Assembly: GCA_019914995.1 (NCBI GenBank)
Contig: CM034132.1
Location: forward strand, 9,728,662-9,792,661
Direction of reading: 5' to 3'
Origin: Acanthochlamys bracteata
Taxonomy: Eukaryota > Streptophyta > Magnoliopsida > Pandanales > Velloziaceae
DNA: 64,000 bases
Shown here: positions 1-16,027 of the stretch, in pieces
How the letters are laid out: the number at the start of each line of letters is the position of its first letter
Position numbering within the stretch: position 1 is the first letter of the stretch
The notes under the pieces: generated by a model
What the model was told of the DNA's origin: nothing
Databases searched by the model: none
The model's input: only the letters and a program-made list of their open reading frames with translations
Made by a program: the position numbers and the translations under genes

Positions 1-1
1 G

Positions 2-241
2 AAATCATGCAGTAACGAGATGATCCTCTTCTTCATCAACGGCGATTCTTACCTTACCGTCGAATGCTGCAGAGCTATTGTTACCATAACTGAACAATGT
101 TGGTGGACTTCCATGCTTTCTGCACTTGGTTTCACTACTGCACAGATTGACGTTCTTCGCGGATACTGCGGCGGCAGCGGCACTGATGGTCCTCCTCCTC
201 CTCCGGCAGTTATTGCAAACCCACCGGCGAGTTCTGCTTAG
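2..241 (+). CDS. EC1-type egg-cell-secreted protein, 3' part only (5' cut by window edge)
   Basis: The frame opens at the window edge and runs to a TAG at 239-241, giving about 79 residues. It reads SCSNEMILFFINGDSYL, then ECCRAIVTITEQCW, then LGFTTAQIDVLRGYC, which is the cysteine pattern of the prolamin-like domain in EC1 proteins. In Arabidopsis these small secreted cysteine-rich peptides are released from the egg cell at sperm arrival and promote gamete fusion. The signal peptide and first cysteines lie outside the window. The C-terminus carries a short proline run and an Ala/Ser-rich tail. The family is usually intronless, which fits. The paralogue (EC1.1-1.5) cannot be assigned. Confidence 0.85.
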   Translation, partial: KSCSNEMILFFINGDSYLTVECCRAIVTITEQCWWTSMLSALGFTTAQIDVLRGYCGGSGTDGPPPPPAVIANPPASSA

Positions 242-766
242 GTTCTCTGCGGTAGAGTGTTTTACAGTACAACGGCTGTACTTGATCAAAGAAGTATTTC
301 AATTTTTTTTTTTCTTATTCTAAAGTTCAACAATACTTCAATACAAATACATATATATAAATTATTTATAACATTAAATAAAAAAAAAATTAAAATAGTA
401 GATATACGTCTTTTGAAAATCACAGCGGATATACTTTTAGATAAATCAACCGACGCTTACGAAGTCAACTTTGAAATGGAGTCAATGCAACTTTTCCTCC
501 CGTCCTCCGGCGAGGACCGGCTGTATCTTGTACTTCCTCGAGGTCTGAAAATCACAGCGGATGCAAGTAGCACCGACGCAGCTGCTGCGATTGAAACAAT
601 CACGCCTCCGGCGAACCAGCGTCAATCTCTTCGCATTCTTGCTGAATACTTCAATACCTTTAATTCTCCATCTCAATGTCGATCGCCGGATAAACCAAAA
701 GGTGCAACGCAAACCCCTCGATAACTGAAATGATCAATTCTAATGGTAGCTGGTTCTCGAACTTGA
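242..766. other. Region with no assigned gene; contains a diverged internal duplication
   Basis: AT-rich sequence follows the EC1 gene. From about 473 to 724 a plus-strand frame of moderate GC stays open but matches no family I know. A 17-bp sequence at 414-430 recurs exactly at 546-562, and similarity continues for about 45 bases with gaps. Both copies read LKITAD followed by STDA in the same plus-strand frame, which hints at decayed coding sequence but does not prove it. Confidence 0.3.
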
Positions 767-1209
767 TCATGTCTGCTGAAGTTTAAGTACCCGGAGAAAC
801 CCGACAACGATGTAAACTCCGTCGATCGCGTTCACTAACCCCTTAGTGATTGAACCCTGAAGCTTGCCTTCAGTATCTGTAGTATAAGTATGATTGTTTA
901 ACGGTGTACCTATGAACGGGGGCGTTTTGATAACACCGCCTATAATTCTTACAGATGAACCAGCTGCACGAGCAACAAGAGAGCTGCACTTGGATGCTAC
1001 TGCAAGAAGTAGCTTGGAAGCTTTGATAGTGAAGGTTTGATTGTCTGTGATTTTTCCGGCGATAGCGGATGTAAACATTGGAGGCTTTAAGAGAAGCAGT
1101 TCTTCCACTGATCGCCGGAAATCAGCGCCGCAGAAGAAGATGAGCTTAGGTTCGAACTGGTCAGGATTCGCGGCGCGCATTCGATCTAGGATTAGAGAAC
1201 TCATCATGC
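767..1209 (-). CDS. Unrecognised ORF, about 147 aa, possible gene
   Basis: A minus-strand frame from the paired Met codons near 1209 down to a stop at 767 encodes about 147 residues (start MMSSLILDRMRAANPDQF). The composition is ordinary: a hydrophobic KLLLAVASKCSSLVARAAG stretch, a Gly/Thr/Asn-rich middle, and NAIDGVYIVVGF near the end. The frame stays open upstream to about 1378, but that part looks like leader, and a TATTTATA sequence near 1380-1390 could serve as a minus-strand TATA box. I recognise no domain. It could be a lineage-specific gene, one exon of a larger gene, or a remnant. No function is proposed. Confidence 0.35.
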
Positions 1210-1791
1210 AAGGATTGAACTTTATTAGAGAATTGAATTGAAGTGAAATGAAGGTTCGAAGATTCATGAAAGCTGCAAGGAATATATGCTTCGCTTTGAT
1301 TAGTAAAAAAGCATCGAACTTTTGGTTTGTATAATGGGCCAAAAGCCCAACATAAGCCCAACAAACAACTGGACTCAATATAAATAGTACAAGAAAATAT
1401 TTTGTTAATTATTTTTGTTAAAATAAAATAAAAAAATCTTTAAAAGAGTTTCTTTGAATAAATTATACATTCTATTCTATTGAGCTTAAAAGTGTCCAAC
1501 TAATTTCATTTTGAAAGAAATAATATAGTGCTTTTCATTTTAAAAAAATACCTCTCGTTTTCATAACAAATTTGTTATAGTAGTTCATAAAATTTTAAAA
1601 TTTTTTAAATATAAAAATATATATTACATAATATTTATATGTATAATTTTATTAGTTTTAAATAAAAAGTTAATTATAATTTTGTGTACATGCAAGTATG
1701 ATTAAAAGTTTTAGTGGACTTCTATTGTAATTTTGTTAGATAAGAAAATAGTGTGACTTAATTTATTAATCGGAATGAAATCGGCCTAGCG

Positions 1792-1813
1792 CTCTCTCTC
1801 TCTCTCTCTCTCT
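1792..1813. repeat. (CT)n microsatellite
   Basis: An uninterrupted CT dinucleotide run of about 22 bases lies upstream of the DA2 leader. A second tract of opposite strand bias, (AG)n, lies at 2082-2100. Confidence 0.9.
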
Positions 1814-2081
1814 TGCAGAAGCTGACACTGATAAGAAAGAGCGACCGATCCTTCACCTTCAGTTCTTGTTATTGTTTTTTTTTTTCTCTATCTATCGAAA
1901 GTACAGAAAACAAGAAACAAGAAGAAGAAAACAAGAACAAAAAGATTCAACACCGAACTTATTTCCGGTGAGGAACCAGAAGCTCTCTCTGTCACTCTCT
2001 CGGCCTCGAGATTCGTGTTTGTTCTTCTGTTGATTATTTTGGATCCCGACGTGGTCCCGGCGGTGATGGTTGATTGACTAC

Positions 2082-2100
2082 AGAGAGAGAGAGAGAGAGA
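2082..2100. repeat. (AG)n microsatellite
   Basis: An AG dinucleotide run of about 19 bases in the presumed DA2 leader. It is the strand-inverse of the CT tract 270 bases upstream. Confidence 0.9.
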
Positions 2101-2787
2101 AAATTTTGTTTGGAGAATCACCTGATTGATTCTCGGTGTTTTGATTGATTTGTTGCTTCTTGTGAGTTTTGGGTTCGTGGAACTTGAAGTGGGTCAAACT
2201 TATCCAAGAGATTCAATCTTGGAACATTATCAAAGATTTTGATTGGAATTTTGCCGTAGTTTGCTGGAAACAGATCAAAGTTGCAATCTTTTTGTGTTGG
2301 TTCAAAGCTAGTGTTGGTTTCTGTTGATTTAACGGAGACCAATTTGGTGTTTACCTTTGGTTGGATTTTTATTCTTATAGCTGCAAGAAAATCAAAGTTG
2401 CAATCTTTTTCTTTCGGGTCGAGCTAGAAGTTGTTAGGTTTTGTAGATTGGAGCAGTGATTGAACTTTGTGGCTAGATGAAGAAGGTCGAACTCTTCGAT
2501 TCAACAGTTGCTGATCACTTTTGTTTGCTTTCAATCTGATTTTGGTTTTAGTGAAGGTATCCAATTGGTGCTGCTTAGGTTTTTTATTGAAAGAATTTTG
2601 ATCTTTATAAGGAAATTGGGTAAGCTCCGAATGGAAACTGGTTGCTGACTGAAGTGTGACCTGCTATAAAGAAGGAAGCGATTCATTTCTTCAAGTTGGA
2701 TGTTATTGTTACTGTTGGGATTGATTAATTTAAAGGAAATTGCTTAGGGAGAGGTTGGGGTCTGGATACAATTGTGTTAAATCTTTG

Positions 2788-5700
2788 ATGGGAAACAAAA
2801 TTGGGAGGAGGAGACAGGTGGTCGACGAACAGTACACTCGGCCTCAGGGTCTGTACCAGCACAAGGATGTGGATATCAAGAAACTGCGAAAACTTATACT
2901 TGACTCCAAGCTAGCTCCTTGCTATCCTGGTGACGAGGAAGCCACGTTCGACCTTGAGGAGTGCCCAATCTGCTTCTTGGTACTTGACACTCTTCATTGT
3001 TCTCCCCAGTCAACTGTTTCAGCTTATTTGTTACTGCTTAAGAAATGCTTTTACTTGGTCACTAGAATTACTGGTCCCTTGCAGCTTAGTTAAGGTTGTG
3101 AAGAATAGACCATGTCTTGGATTGTGACATCTACCTTCTTGATATGAACTTTTGTCTACTCCATACTGTTACAATAAACTGTAAATACTCCTGGCAACGA
3201 TACCTTCTTTGGTCCTTGGAACATGTCTGGAACAGTGAATACTTCATTTTTTTATGTCTCTTGAGTCTTGATATAGGAAAATGTTGTTTTTTGTAGCGTA
3301 TAATGCATTACTAGAAGCTTTTAGTGTTTGTATTTTTCATTACTTTTGTTTTCTATTTATTTCGTGTTTTCTTTTGATCTGATTTTGTAGCGTATTGTGC
3401 ATCACATCTCACTTTGAGATTGTTCTGGACCCTGAAAGGCTGGCTGCTATAATTATCTGACATACCAGTAAATTGAATATTTATCTCATATGCTTTGGAG
3501 AGTAGAACGTGAATGATACATTAGTTTGGCATTATATAATCGTACCTAGTCCAAAATTTTGAATGCTTTTTTTTCCCTAATTCATACAGATATGATTGTA
3601 TTATATCGTGATCAAAAGTCGGCTTCTAGTTTTCTTGATGTAGTGTATATTTGTCAGCTATACCGTCGACCATCTAGTTTTCAATCTTGGTGATGGAAGA
3701 CAAAAGTGAAATGAACACATTTTCTAATCTTGTTTGCAAGTATTTAAAATGGTGCTGGTCAACTCAAAAGTGCAGTTCCTTTTTCTTTTCAAGTGTGGAA
3801 ATTTCAAATAACTTAGAAAGACATATGCTTTATTTTACAAATTTCGAAGTCCTTGGAGTATGTCAAACTGGGAAAATTTTGGACTGCTTCGCCTTGACTT
3901 CTTTGCTACATATATCCATTTGGGCTTATTTTACTTCTTTTATCCTTACAGTATTATCCAAGTCTCAATCGTTCGAGATGTTGTATGAAAGGCATATGTA
4001 CAGGTGATTTTACTATCTTCCTCCAATTTTACGTGTTTGACCTTTATTTATCTATAGATTTCCGTTCTTATTGATGTGAATATAATGCTGCTATACAGAG
4101 TGCTTTCTTCAAATGAAGCCTCCTCATTCTACAAGACCTACACAGTATCCTTGATAATTTATGGAATCTAATGAATTTTACCAATCTAGACTATTGTACT
4201 TTCGTAGAATAAATGAGGCCTAGTTTTTGCTTAACTATTTCTAAGATGTCCTTTCTGCAAGACTTCAAACTACGCTGTGGAGTATCGTGGTGTCAGGTCA
4301 AAGGAAGAGAAGGGCATGGAACAACTTGTAAGATTTTCGATGGAATTTACTTGCCTTCTTTACTTTCTTTTTTTTCCCCTGAACCTATTAGTGTAAACTT
4401 TTATCTTCCTGATAGTTGTTCTCTCCCTTATCCATGTGAAAATACCCGAAATTTACAGGAAGAACAGAGGGTCATAGAAGCGCAGATACGCATAAGACAG
4501 CAAGAACTCAAAGAAGAAGAGCAAAAGATTCAGAAGATACAGAACATTGGTTCAGCTAGTGGAGCAATAACTCCTGCTGAGGTTGAGTATCAAGATGTCG
4601 AAACCAGCTCTATGTCAGGTCTTCTTATGTTAATTACTTATATCTTAATAATGGTTACCAAGCAGCACAATCTGTGTACTTATTTTATTATTCCTATTCT
4701 GTAGTACAGTACATTAAGAGCTGTTTTATGTACAGTTCCCTCATTCAGATGCCAAGCACCAGTGAATGAGGTTGATGCTTCTCAGAGCTCTTGCAGTTTG
4801 CCAGCAAGCAATAGAACTTTGCTTTCGAGTCAGAATAGGTATATCTTGATGTATCTGTGCTTGTTCTTTTGTTTAACTACTGCTTGAAACTAGTATTGTT
4901 TTAAGAATTGACCGAAGTTAGCAACCTCAAGTATTTTGTCCCTCTTGGAAGGCCATATTCTGGTTTGGCTGTATACTTGTTCTTCTGTTTTTGTTCTTTT
5001 TCAAAACCATATCTTCTAAGTGGCTGGTTTCATTAGGAACATACTGATGAAATTTAATTCTTGAATCATCTATTGAGTTGACCATATTTTATTTGTATTT
5101 ACTGTGTAGGTAAAACTGCATCAGATAATCGATCTATATCCTAATTCGTCTTTTGTGAGAATTTTCTTTTTATGGTTTGTCCTCGTTTGTCTTTGAATGC
5201 TTTTGATATGATGCAAGACATATTCCTGATTAGTGTTTTTTTTTCTATTTCATTCTTAGTTTAATTTATCTTTACTTAGAGGAAACTTGTAGAAAATTTT
5301 GATTTGGCTCCTCCTTTTGTGAAATCAGGGATGAAAATTTTGATTTGGATCTCGAGGATATAATGGTCATGGAAGCAATCTGGTTCTCGATTCAGGTACA
5401 CATTTTCCTACAGGGAATTTGTTATGAGGCTTTAGCTAATAATTTCCATTGGAATCTTCATATAATTTTTTGCTTAAGTTCACTGTCAGTACTGCTTCAA
5501 AGTTCTCTGCACCATGATCATGTAGTGATAAATGTTATAAAGATATAAGATCATTGGTTTCCCTCGTAGAGAAATGGGCTTTGTAGGACTATGAAAATGT
5601 AGAGCTTTAGCTTGTGAGTATTGTCATTGTTGGACTTTGAATTGGGAGTTACTACAGAAAAAATTAAAATAACTTTGCAAGGGGTATCATCATTTGCCCC

Positions 5701-6391
5701 CCTCCTCTTAACAATTTGACTTCGTAATTTTGCTGTTACTACTGAATTCTGGTCACTGTCCATTGCTATATTTTTACCTGTTATTTTGTGAATATATCTA
5801 TTTGGCTGTTGTCAACAGGATCATGGTACTCAGAGAACTCCAATTTGTAGCAGTAGCGGAGCGTCATCTTCAGAGGAATGCTATAGTTCTCATGGGATGA
5901 CCCCATCAGAAGCATCTCCTTCTGGAGGACTTGCCTGTGCTGTGGCAGCCTTGGCAGAGCGCCAACACATGAACACCTCAGACTCTATTAGTGTACCTGA
6001 TAACAGCATACAACACTTTGACACGTTGCAGACTAATTACACTGCTGCAGGAAACCGAATGTTGAACTATCAGAATTTCTCGGGAGGAAATTGGATTGAG
6101 ATGTCACCCAATATGGTGAATACTACAGGGTTTCCGAGAGAGGATGGTTCATGGACCATGATGGACCAGAGATCAGATATGGCAGAAGTAGGAACCAGTT
6201 ATGCAAGCTCTGACGTAGCAGTGGACTCGATGTCTGCTGCATCACCACCGCTTCAGGAAGTCCCTCATTTCCCACCAGGCCATAATCAGATCATACCTGA
6301 AAGCTTTGAGGAGCAGATGATGCTAGCGATGACAGTTTCTCTTGTTGAGGCTCGTACCAGGACAAGCTCTCATGGACTTACATGGATGTAA
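2788..6391 (+). CDS. DA2: E3 ubiquitin-protein ligase DA2 (GW2-like RING protein), 8 coding exons
   Basis: Exons: 2788-2979, 3952-4003, 4099-4144, 4246-4327, 4459-4618, 4736-4838, 5329-5395, 5819-6391 (1275 nt, 424 aa). DA2 and its rice homologue GW2 limit seed and organ size; DA2 ubiquitinates and activates the peptidase DA1. The N-terminus [20 protein letters not shown] is the family signature. The RING-type finger spans C59 to C101 ([22 protein letters not shown]) and is split over four exons. It is followed by [15 protein letters not shown] and a charged helix [20 protein letters not shown]. The tail keeps [31 protein letters not shown] and [18 protein letters not shown]. Gly2 could be myristoylated. 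All splice borders are GT-AG. The gene is tail-to-tail with the AAA ATPase gene downstream. Both DA2 and DA2-like resemble it, so the symbol is at family level. Confidence 0.93.
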
Positions 6392-7162
6392 TGTAATTTA
6401 TATTTGGCTTTCTTCTTATTGCAGTTGGGTCTGAAATCATCGTCTAAAGTCGACGGAACCATTGTGTCATTTCTTTTCCTCTCCTCCAGCTGTTTTTTTT
6501 CTTCTCTTTCGTGTTTGGTCTATTTATAGGTTGTGCAAAATGGAAATGCCAGGAAAACAAAGTTGGTGATGCACATTGACTCTGACTCTAGTAAGAATTC
6601 ATATAGCTTCATAGCCATTGATAAATAGAAGCGAGAAATGTTTGTGTTACTTGTGTTCCAGTTTCTGTCCCGTACTTTCTATCAAATTGGAAACTCTCTA
6701 CTATGTGTATCATACAGGCAGCATCTTCTGCGTACAAAATTTCAAGTAAGGATTTTCTGTTTTCAGTTTTTCAAAAAGACAACACAGAAATGATGAATCC
6801 AAATATTTTAATTTTTGGCACTTTCAGTCTTGTTGGTTCAAAATACAAACAAATCAAAGGTATACAAATAGGCTTAATGTATACTCGATTCCTTTGGATT
6901 TGGTTGTACCCGGGAATTGAAAGCAGTATTTCATGAATCACAAATATGGCCTACGAAAGAAAAGCACCAACCCTGCACCTTATGAGCTGCACGGAGATCA
7001 GTGAGCTCTGAACAGCATGAACTTTGCACTTTTGGAACTGCATCATTTGGTAAAGTTGAGAAAGATTGTGTCTGGTGGAGTTTATTAGGCCATGATGGCG
7101 CTGAAAGCAATAATCACGCTGAACAACTGAAGATGAAAAAGAGCTACAATTGGACCTAACCG
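6392..7162. other. 3' UTRs between two convergent genes
   Basis: About 770 bases lie between the DA2 stop and the stop of the minus-strand AAA ATPase gene. No coding frame is supported. The sequence should hold both 3' UTRs, and they may overlap. The short open frames here have no family features. Confidence 0.5.
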
Positions 7163-12149
<4,987 letters not shown>

Positions 12150-13177
12150 ATGCTGCTGCTCTCCCTCCTTTAGATTGTATTATCAACGGGAGTAGAAAAT
12201 CTGTGGTAGGTAGATCACTCAATCTTGCAGCATCAATTCTCAAGATACAAACTCTTTTTCTGCTGCATAGACAGCTAGAGCGAGTAAACAACAAGAATAA
12301 AGACTACCTTTCTACATTACACTGTATTGATGGCCCGATCTTGCAACCTTCTGATAATAATCATAATAATAATAGAATTAATTTATTTTTTTTTTTGTGT
12401 TTTAGAATGATTATGATAATTGAGAATTTATTAATAATTAAAAAATATTTGAGAGTGCTTATTGAAAAATAATTTTTTAAAAAATATTTTAAAGTTTTTA
12501 AAAAATAAGTTATATTTTTTACTTTAAAAAATAATAAAAATAATTAATAAAAAATTTTTAACTATTAAAATTTTTAAAATTTTATAAAATATTTTATAAA
12601 GTTTATTGAAAAATGCACTTAGTGGGTTGTGTGACAGCTAATGAAAAGGAGGGATCATTGGATCTCTCCTCCTTTGTCCTACTACAGATGTGCAGTTAGG
12701 AATTTTTTTAATTTTTTAAAACAAAATATATTTATTGTAACATAAAAGTTTTTATTTTAAATAAATTTTATTTTTGAAGTATTTTTTAAATTTTTAAATA
12801 ATTTTTTTAAATATTAATAAAAAATATATTAAAAATTAAAAATTAAAAGCTGAAATTTTTTTTTGAGAATGAAATGTCAAACGCTTTCTAATTTCAACCT
12901 AAAAAAAAGTTTTAGAAAGAAGTTGACTCCAGCGCTTTTTAACTCAAAACGGAATTCTTCCTAAGCCTGTGCACCGCAATCCGGATGTAGACAACCAATA
13001 TGTCCGGAAACAAAAATAAGAATCCAAAAACAAACTACGTTTACAAATTTACTCAGAACATGAAAATCAAATCTAAATTCTCTCCTACAGAATCTCTAAC
13101 CCTTCTATAAAAAAGATCTATTGAATCCTTCAAGAAAACCAACCGACCATCGCCTTAATTCGGCAACCACGTCGGCG
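12150..13177. other. Divergent promoter region between CCP1 and the CAT gene, AT-rich core
   Basis: Two head-to-head genes are separated by about 1 kb. The middle (about 12,430-12,900) is extremely AT-rich with A/T homopolymer blocks. About 12,425-12,640 has loosely inverted ends: GAGTGCTTATTGAAAAAT on the left, and AAGTGCATTTTTCAATAAA on the other strand at the right. It may be a MITE remnant. At about 12,640-12,680, AAAGGAGG-type sequence faces its inverse across a short loop. No ORF is supported. Confidence 0.45.
13106..13112 (+). promoter_or_regulatory. Probable TATA box of the CAT gene
   Basis: TATAAAA lies about 70 bases before the ATG at 13178, at the expected spacing for a short plant 5' UTR. 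Confidence 0.5.
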
Positions 13178-14917
13178 ATGGCGACGGACGAGAAGCGCAG
13201 AAATTACTGGCGTTGGAGCAAGGAAGACTTCTTCCCAGAGCCATCTTTCCATACGTGGACATCCTACCGTTCAGCACTCAAGCAAACGTTTCCGAGATTC
13301 CGAAACCGTCTTCTTCACCGTTCAACCGACGAAGAAGAGCTCGACAATCTCCGTCTACGAAGTGAGAACGATCTCCGGCGATGTTTGACGTGGTGGGACC
13401 TTGCATGGCTCGGTTTCGGCTCCGTTGTTGGTACCGGAATCTTCGTACTTACCGGACTTGAAGCCCGTAACGACGCAGGACCTGCCATCGTTCTTTCCTA
13501 TGCTGCCGCGGGCGTATCTGCGCTTTTGTCGGCGTTCTGTTATGCGGAGTTTGCCGTAGATATTCCGGCGGCCGGTGGGTCTTTTTCTTATTTACGTGTC
13601 GAGCTCGGTGATTTTGTGGCGTTTCTCGCAGCGGCGAATATTCTTCTGGAAGCTTTCGTCGGCGCCGCGGGGCTCTCGAGGTCGTGGACTTCTTATTTTG
13701 CGACGCTGATCGGAAAAGACGCGAATGCTTTACGAATTCATGTGCCTGCATTGCCGTCTGGGTTCGACTATCTTGATCCCCTTGGCGTGTTCGTGCTCGC
13801 AGCGTGTTCTACAATCGCAGCGCTCGGTACTCGTGGCGCATCCAAGCTTAACTGGCTCGCTTCCCTCGTTGGCGCTGCCATCATTGTTTTTGTTCTGATC
13901 GCCGGGTTTGCAAACGGAAAGACAGAAAACCTGAAACCATTTGCGCCTTTTGGCGTAAAAGGCGTGTTTCAGGCTGCGGCAGTTGTCTACTGGGCGTACA
14001 CGGGGTTCGACATGGTAGCAACCATGGCGGAAGAAACTAAGAATCCAGCAAAAGACATCCCGCTTGGCCTCGTTGGCTCCATGTCGGCAATCACTGTCGT
14101 CTACTGCGCCATGGCGCTCGTCCTAGTCATGATGCAGCCGTACACAATGATCGATCCCGACGCAGCATACTCCGTGGCGTTTGCAAAGATCGGTATGCAC
14201 TGGGCGAAATACATCGTGGCGTTCGGAGCGCTCAAGGGAATGACCACCGGGTTGCTCGTTGGTTCACTTGGACAAGCACGGTACACTACGCAGATTGCCC
14301 GAGCACATATGATCCCACCTTACTTCGCATTGGTTCACCCGAAGACAGGAACTCCTGTTTACGCCACCATACTAGTCACCGGCGTCGCTTGCATCATCGG
14401 TTTGTTCTCGAGTCTTGATGTGCTAGCTAGTGTTTCATCAATCAGCACGCTATTCATCTTCATGCTTATGGCACTAGCATTGCTTGTCCGACGATACTAT
14501 GCACGCCATGTAGCAGCACCAAAATCTGAAGTGCTGAAGCTTGTAGCCTTCTTGACCGTTATTGTCGGTTCTTCAGTAGGGATGGCAGCGTACTGGGCCA
14601 CAGCATTGCCAGAAAGATGGACCGGGTATGCTGTAATGGTGCCTCTTTGGTTCATAGGAACTCTCGGGCTGCAGGTGTTTGTGAAGCAGAGGCATTCACC
14701 CAAGGTTTGGGGAGTGCCGCTGGTACCGTGGCTGCCATCACTATCCATAGCAATCAATATATTCCTGATGGGATCACTAGGAGGGGCAGCTTTCATGAGG
14801 TTCGGAATCTGCACAGCGGTAATGCTGCTTTATTACCTGCTATTCGGAGTCCACGCGACGTACGATGTGGCAAACCAGCCGGATCAGGATGATTTTGAAG
14901 CTGGAGACATGGATTGA
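13178..14917 (+). CDS. Cationic amino acid transporter (APC superfamily, CAT5/CAT8-like), intronless
   Basis: A single exon of 579 codons. I chose the ATG at 13178 (MATDEKRRNYWRW) because the 19 codons upstream in frame contain no ATG. The protein has an N-terminal cytoplasmic segment, then RCLTWWDLAWLGFGSVVGTGIFVLTGLEA, the first helix of CAT-type APC transporters with the GTGIF substrate motif. The signature ETKNPAKDIPLGLVGSM follows near residue 290, and 12-14 hydrophobic segments span the rest. Plant CATs import cationic and other amino acids at the plasma membrane or tonoplast; substrate and location here are inferred. Sequence and position next to DA2 and UBP15 suggest the CAT5/CAT8 group. 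Coding GC is higher than in the split neighbours. Confidence 0.92.
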   Translation: MATDEKRRNYWRWSKEDFFPEPSFHTWTSYRSALKQTFPRFRNRLLHRSTDEEELDNLRLRSENDLRRCLTWWDLAWLGFGSVVGTGIFVLTGLEARNDAGPAIVLSYAAAGVSALLSAFCYAEFAVDIPAAGGSFSYLRVELGDFVAFLAAANILLEAFVGAAGLSRSWTSYFATLIGKDANALRIHVPALPSGFDYLDPLGVFVLAACSTIAALGTRGASKLNWLASLVGAAIIVFVLIAGFANGKTENLKPFAPFGVKGVFQAAAVVYWAYTGFDMVATMAEETKNPAKDIPLGLVGSMSAITVVYCAMALVLVMMQPYTMIDPDAAYSVAFAKIGMHWAKYIVAFGALKGMTTGLLVGSLGQARYTTQIARAHMIPPYFALVHPKTGTPVYATILVTGVACIIGLFSSLDVLASVSSISTLFIFMLMALALLVRRYYARHVAAPKSEVLKLVAFLTVIVGSSVGMAAYWATALPERWTGYAVMVPLWFIGTLGLQVFVKQRHSPKVWGVPLVPWLPSLSIAINIFLMGSLGGAAFMRFGICTAVMLLYYLLFGVHATYDVANQPDQDDFEAGDMD

Positions 14918-16027
14918 AACAGAAAGCAAGCAGACGTTCGATGACAGCAGCAGGCAACACTAGTTCATTCAGAACTTCAGTTTAGTTTTTAGTTTCTAAC
15001 CACATGGTTAGCATTCTTTGTAAGTTAATTTAGATCATGAGTATATTGCAAGGTTAAACATTTTCTTTCAGCAAATCACTAAAATGTAAAGTAAAAGTTC
15101 AAGAGTTTTCAACCAGTTTTTTACCTGTCAATGAAATTCCTCAAGGTTTTTCTGGCTATCAATGTTGGAGAGGCTCTGCAGGTACTTGCAGCTTCTGCAG
15201 TTGAGCTGCAGCTGCAACAATAATGGCCAGATATCAAGCAACACCAGCTACTAACACTGAAATGATAACTTCATGAAACACAACGCTGCTAACCTGAAGT
15301 CCTGAACTGAGATCTGATTATCCTTGAAGGAGATAGGCTCTTGCTGCAACTCGAAACCGCTTTAATGGTCATTTCCTTTATGCGGTTCTAAGTTCAGCTA
15401 CAAGTTTATACCATGAAGGATACAATTTCATAAGCAAACTTCATTCAATCACAGAAATGAGAACATAATTTACAATGATTAGAAAGACAAGGAACCTGTA
15501 GTGTGCTCTTGATGCTGATTCAGATTTCACGGACTAGAACCTTAGGACTTCGACTATAGCGAGCATCAGAAGGTCCTTCTCCAGCATGTTTCCAGTAAAC
15601 AAAAACTTACCTACTGCAAGTGTGCTATGTAAGATTTCATCAGGTTTGAAAACCATCTGCTAGCATCTATTGTACAATGACCTTGCCTCCTCCAACTTCA
15701 TGACATCCATGAACTAGTATCTTATATGCAACTACATCTGGCAACTCCCCGCTGGTCGTGGCACATTGGAAAGCCAATAGACCATCACCAATAGAAAAAT
15801 GACTTGCAGATACAGAGACGACAAACATATAGCATGTTCTTGCTTGCAAGGATAGAGGAATATCAAGTACAAGAATAGAGACCTCTATACAAGATCATTT
15901 CAGAACAAACTTTTCAATCAAATCAGTACAAGATAGTTTACCTCATTCCCAAACTTTTTCAGTTAAAACTCGTGTTAAATCTAGTATAAGATACATAAAT
16001 GCCAAGTATTGCTATGCTTTCCTAATC
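14918..16027. other. Convergent intergenic region, no gene seen
   Basis: The CAT 3' UTR (probably to about 15,070) and the 3' UTR of the minus-strand ankyrin gene fill part of this 1.1-kb stretch. Only short frames occur, and none has a recognisable domain. Confidence 0.45.

Larger units (their letters stand above)
1210..2787. other. Intergenic region and 5' leader of DA2
   Basis: An AT-rich intergenic part (about 1380-1790) is followed by a pyrimidine-rich CT-repeat tract at 1792-1813, typical of plant core promoters and leaders. Beyond this lies a T-rich sequence of about 950 bases with no long ORF, reaching the DA2 start codon. Part of it is probably transcribed 5' UTR, perhaps with a leader intron; I could not fix the splice sites. 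Confidence 0.4.

Noticed and set aside
13121-13177. Upstream in-frame extension of the CAT transporter
   Set aside because: The extension has no ATG (it would begin at TTG) and overlaps the presumed 5' UTR just after the TATA box, so the ATG at 13,178 is used.
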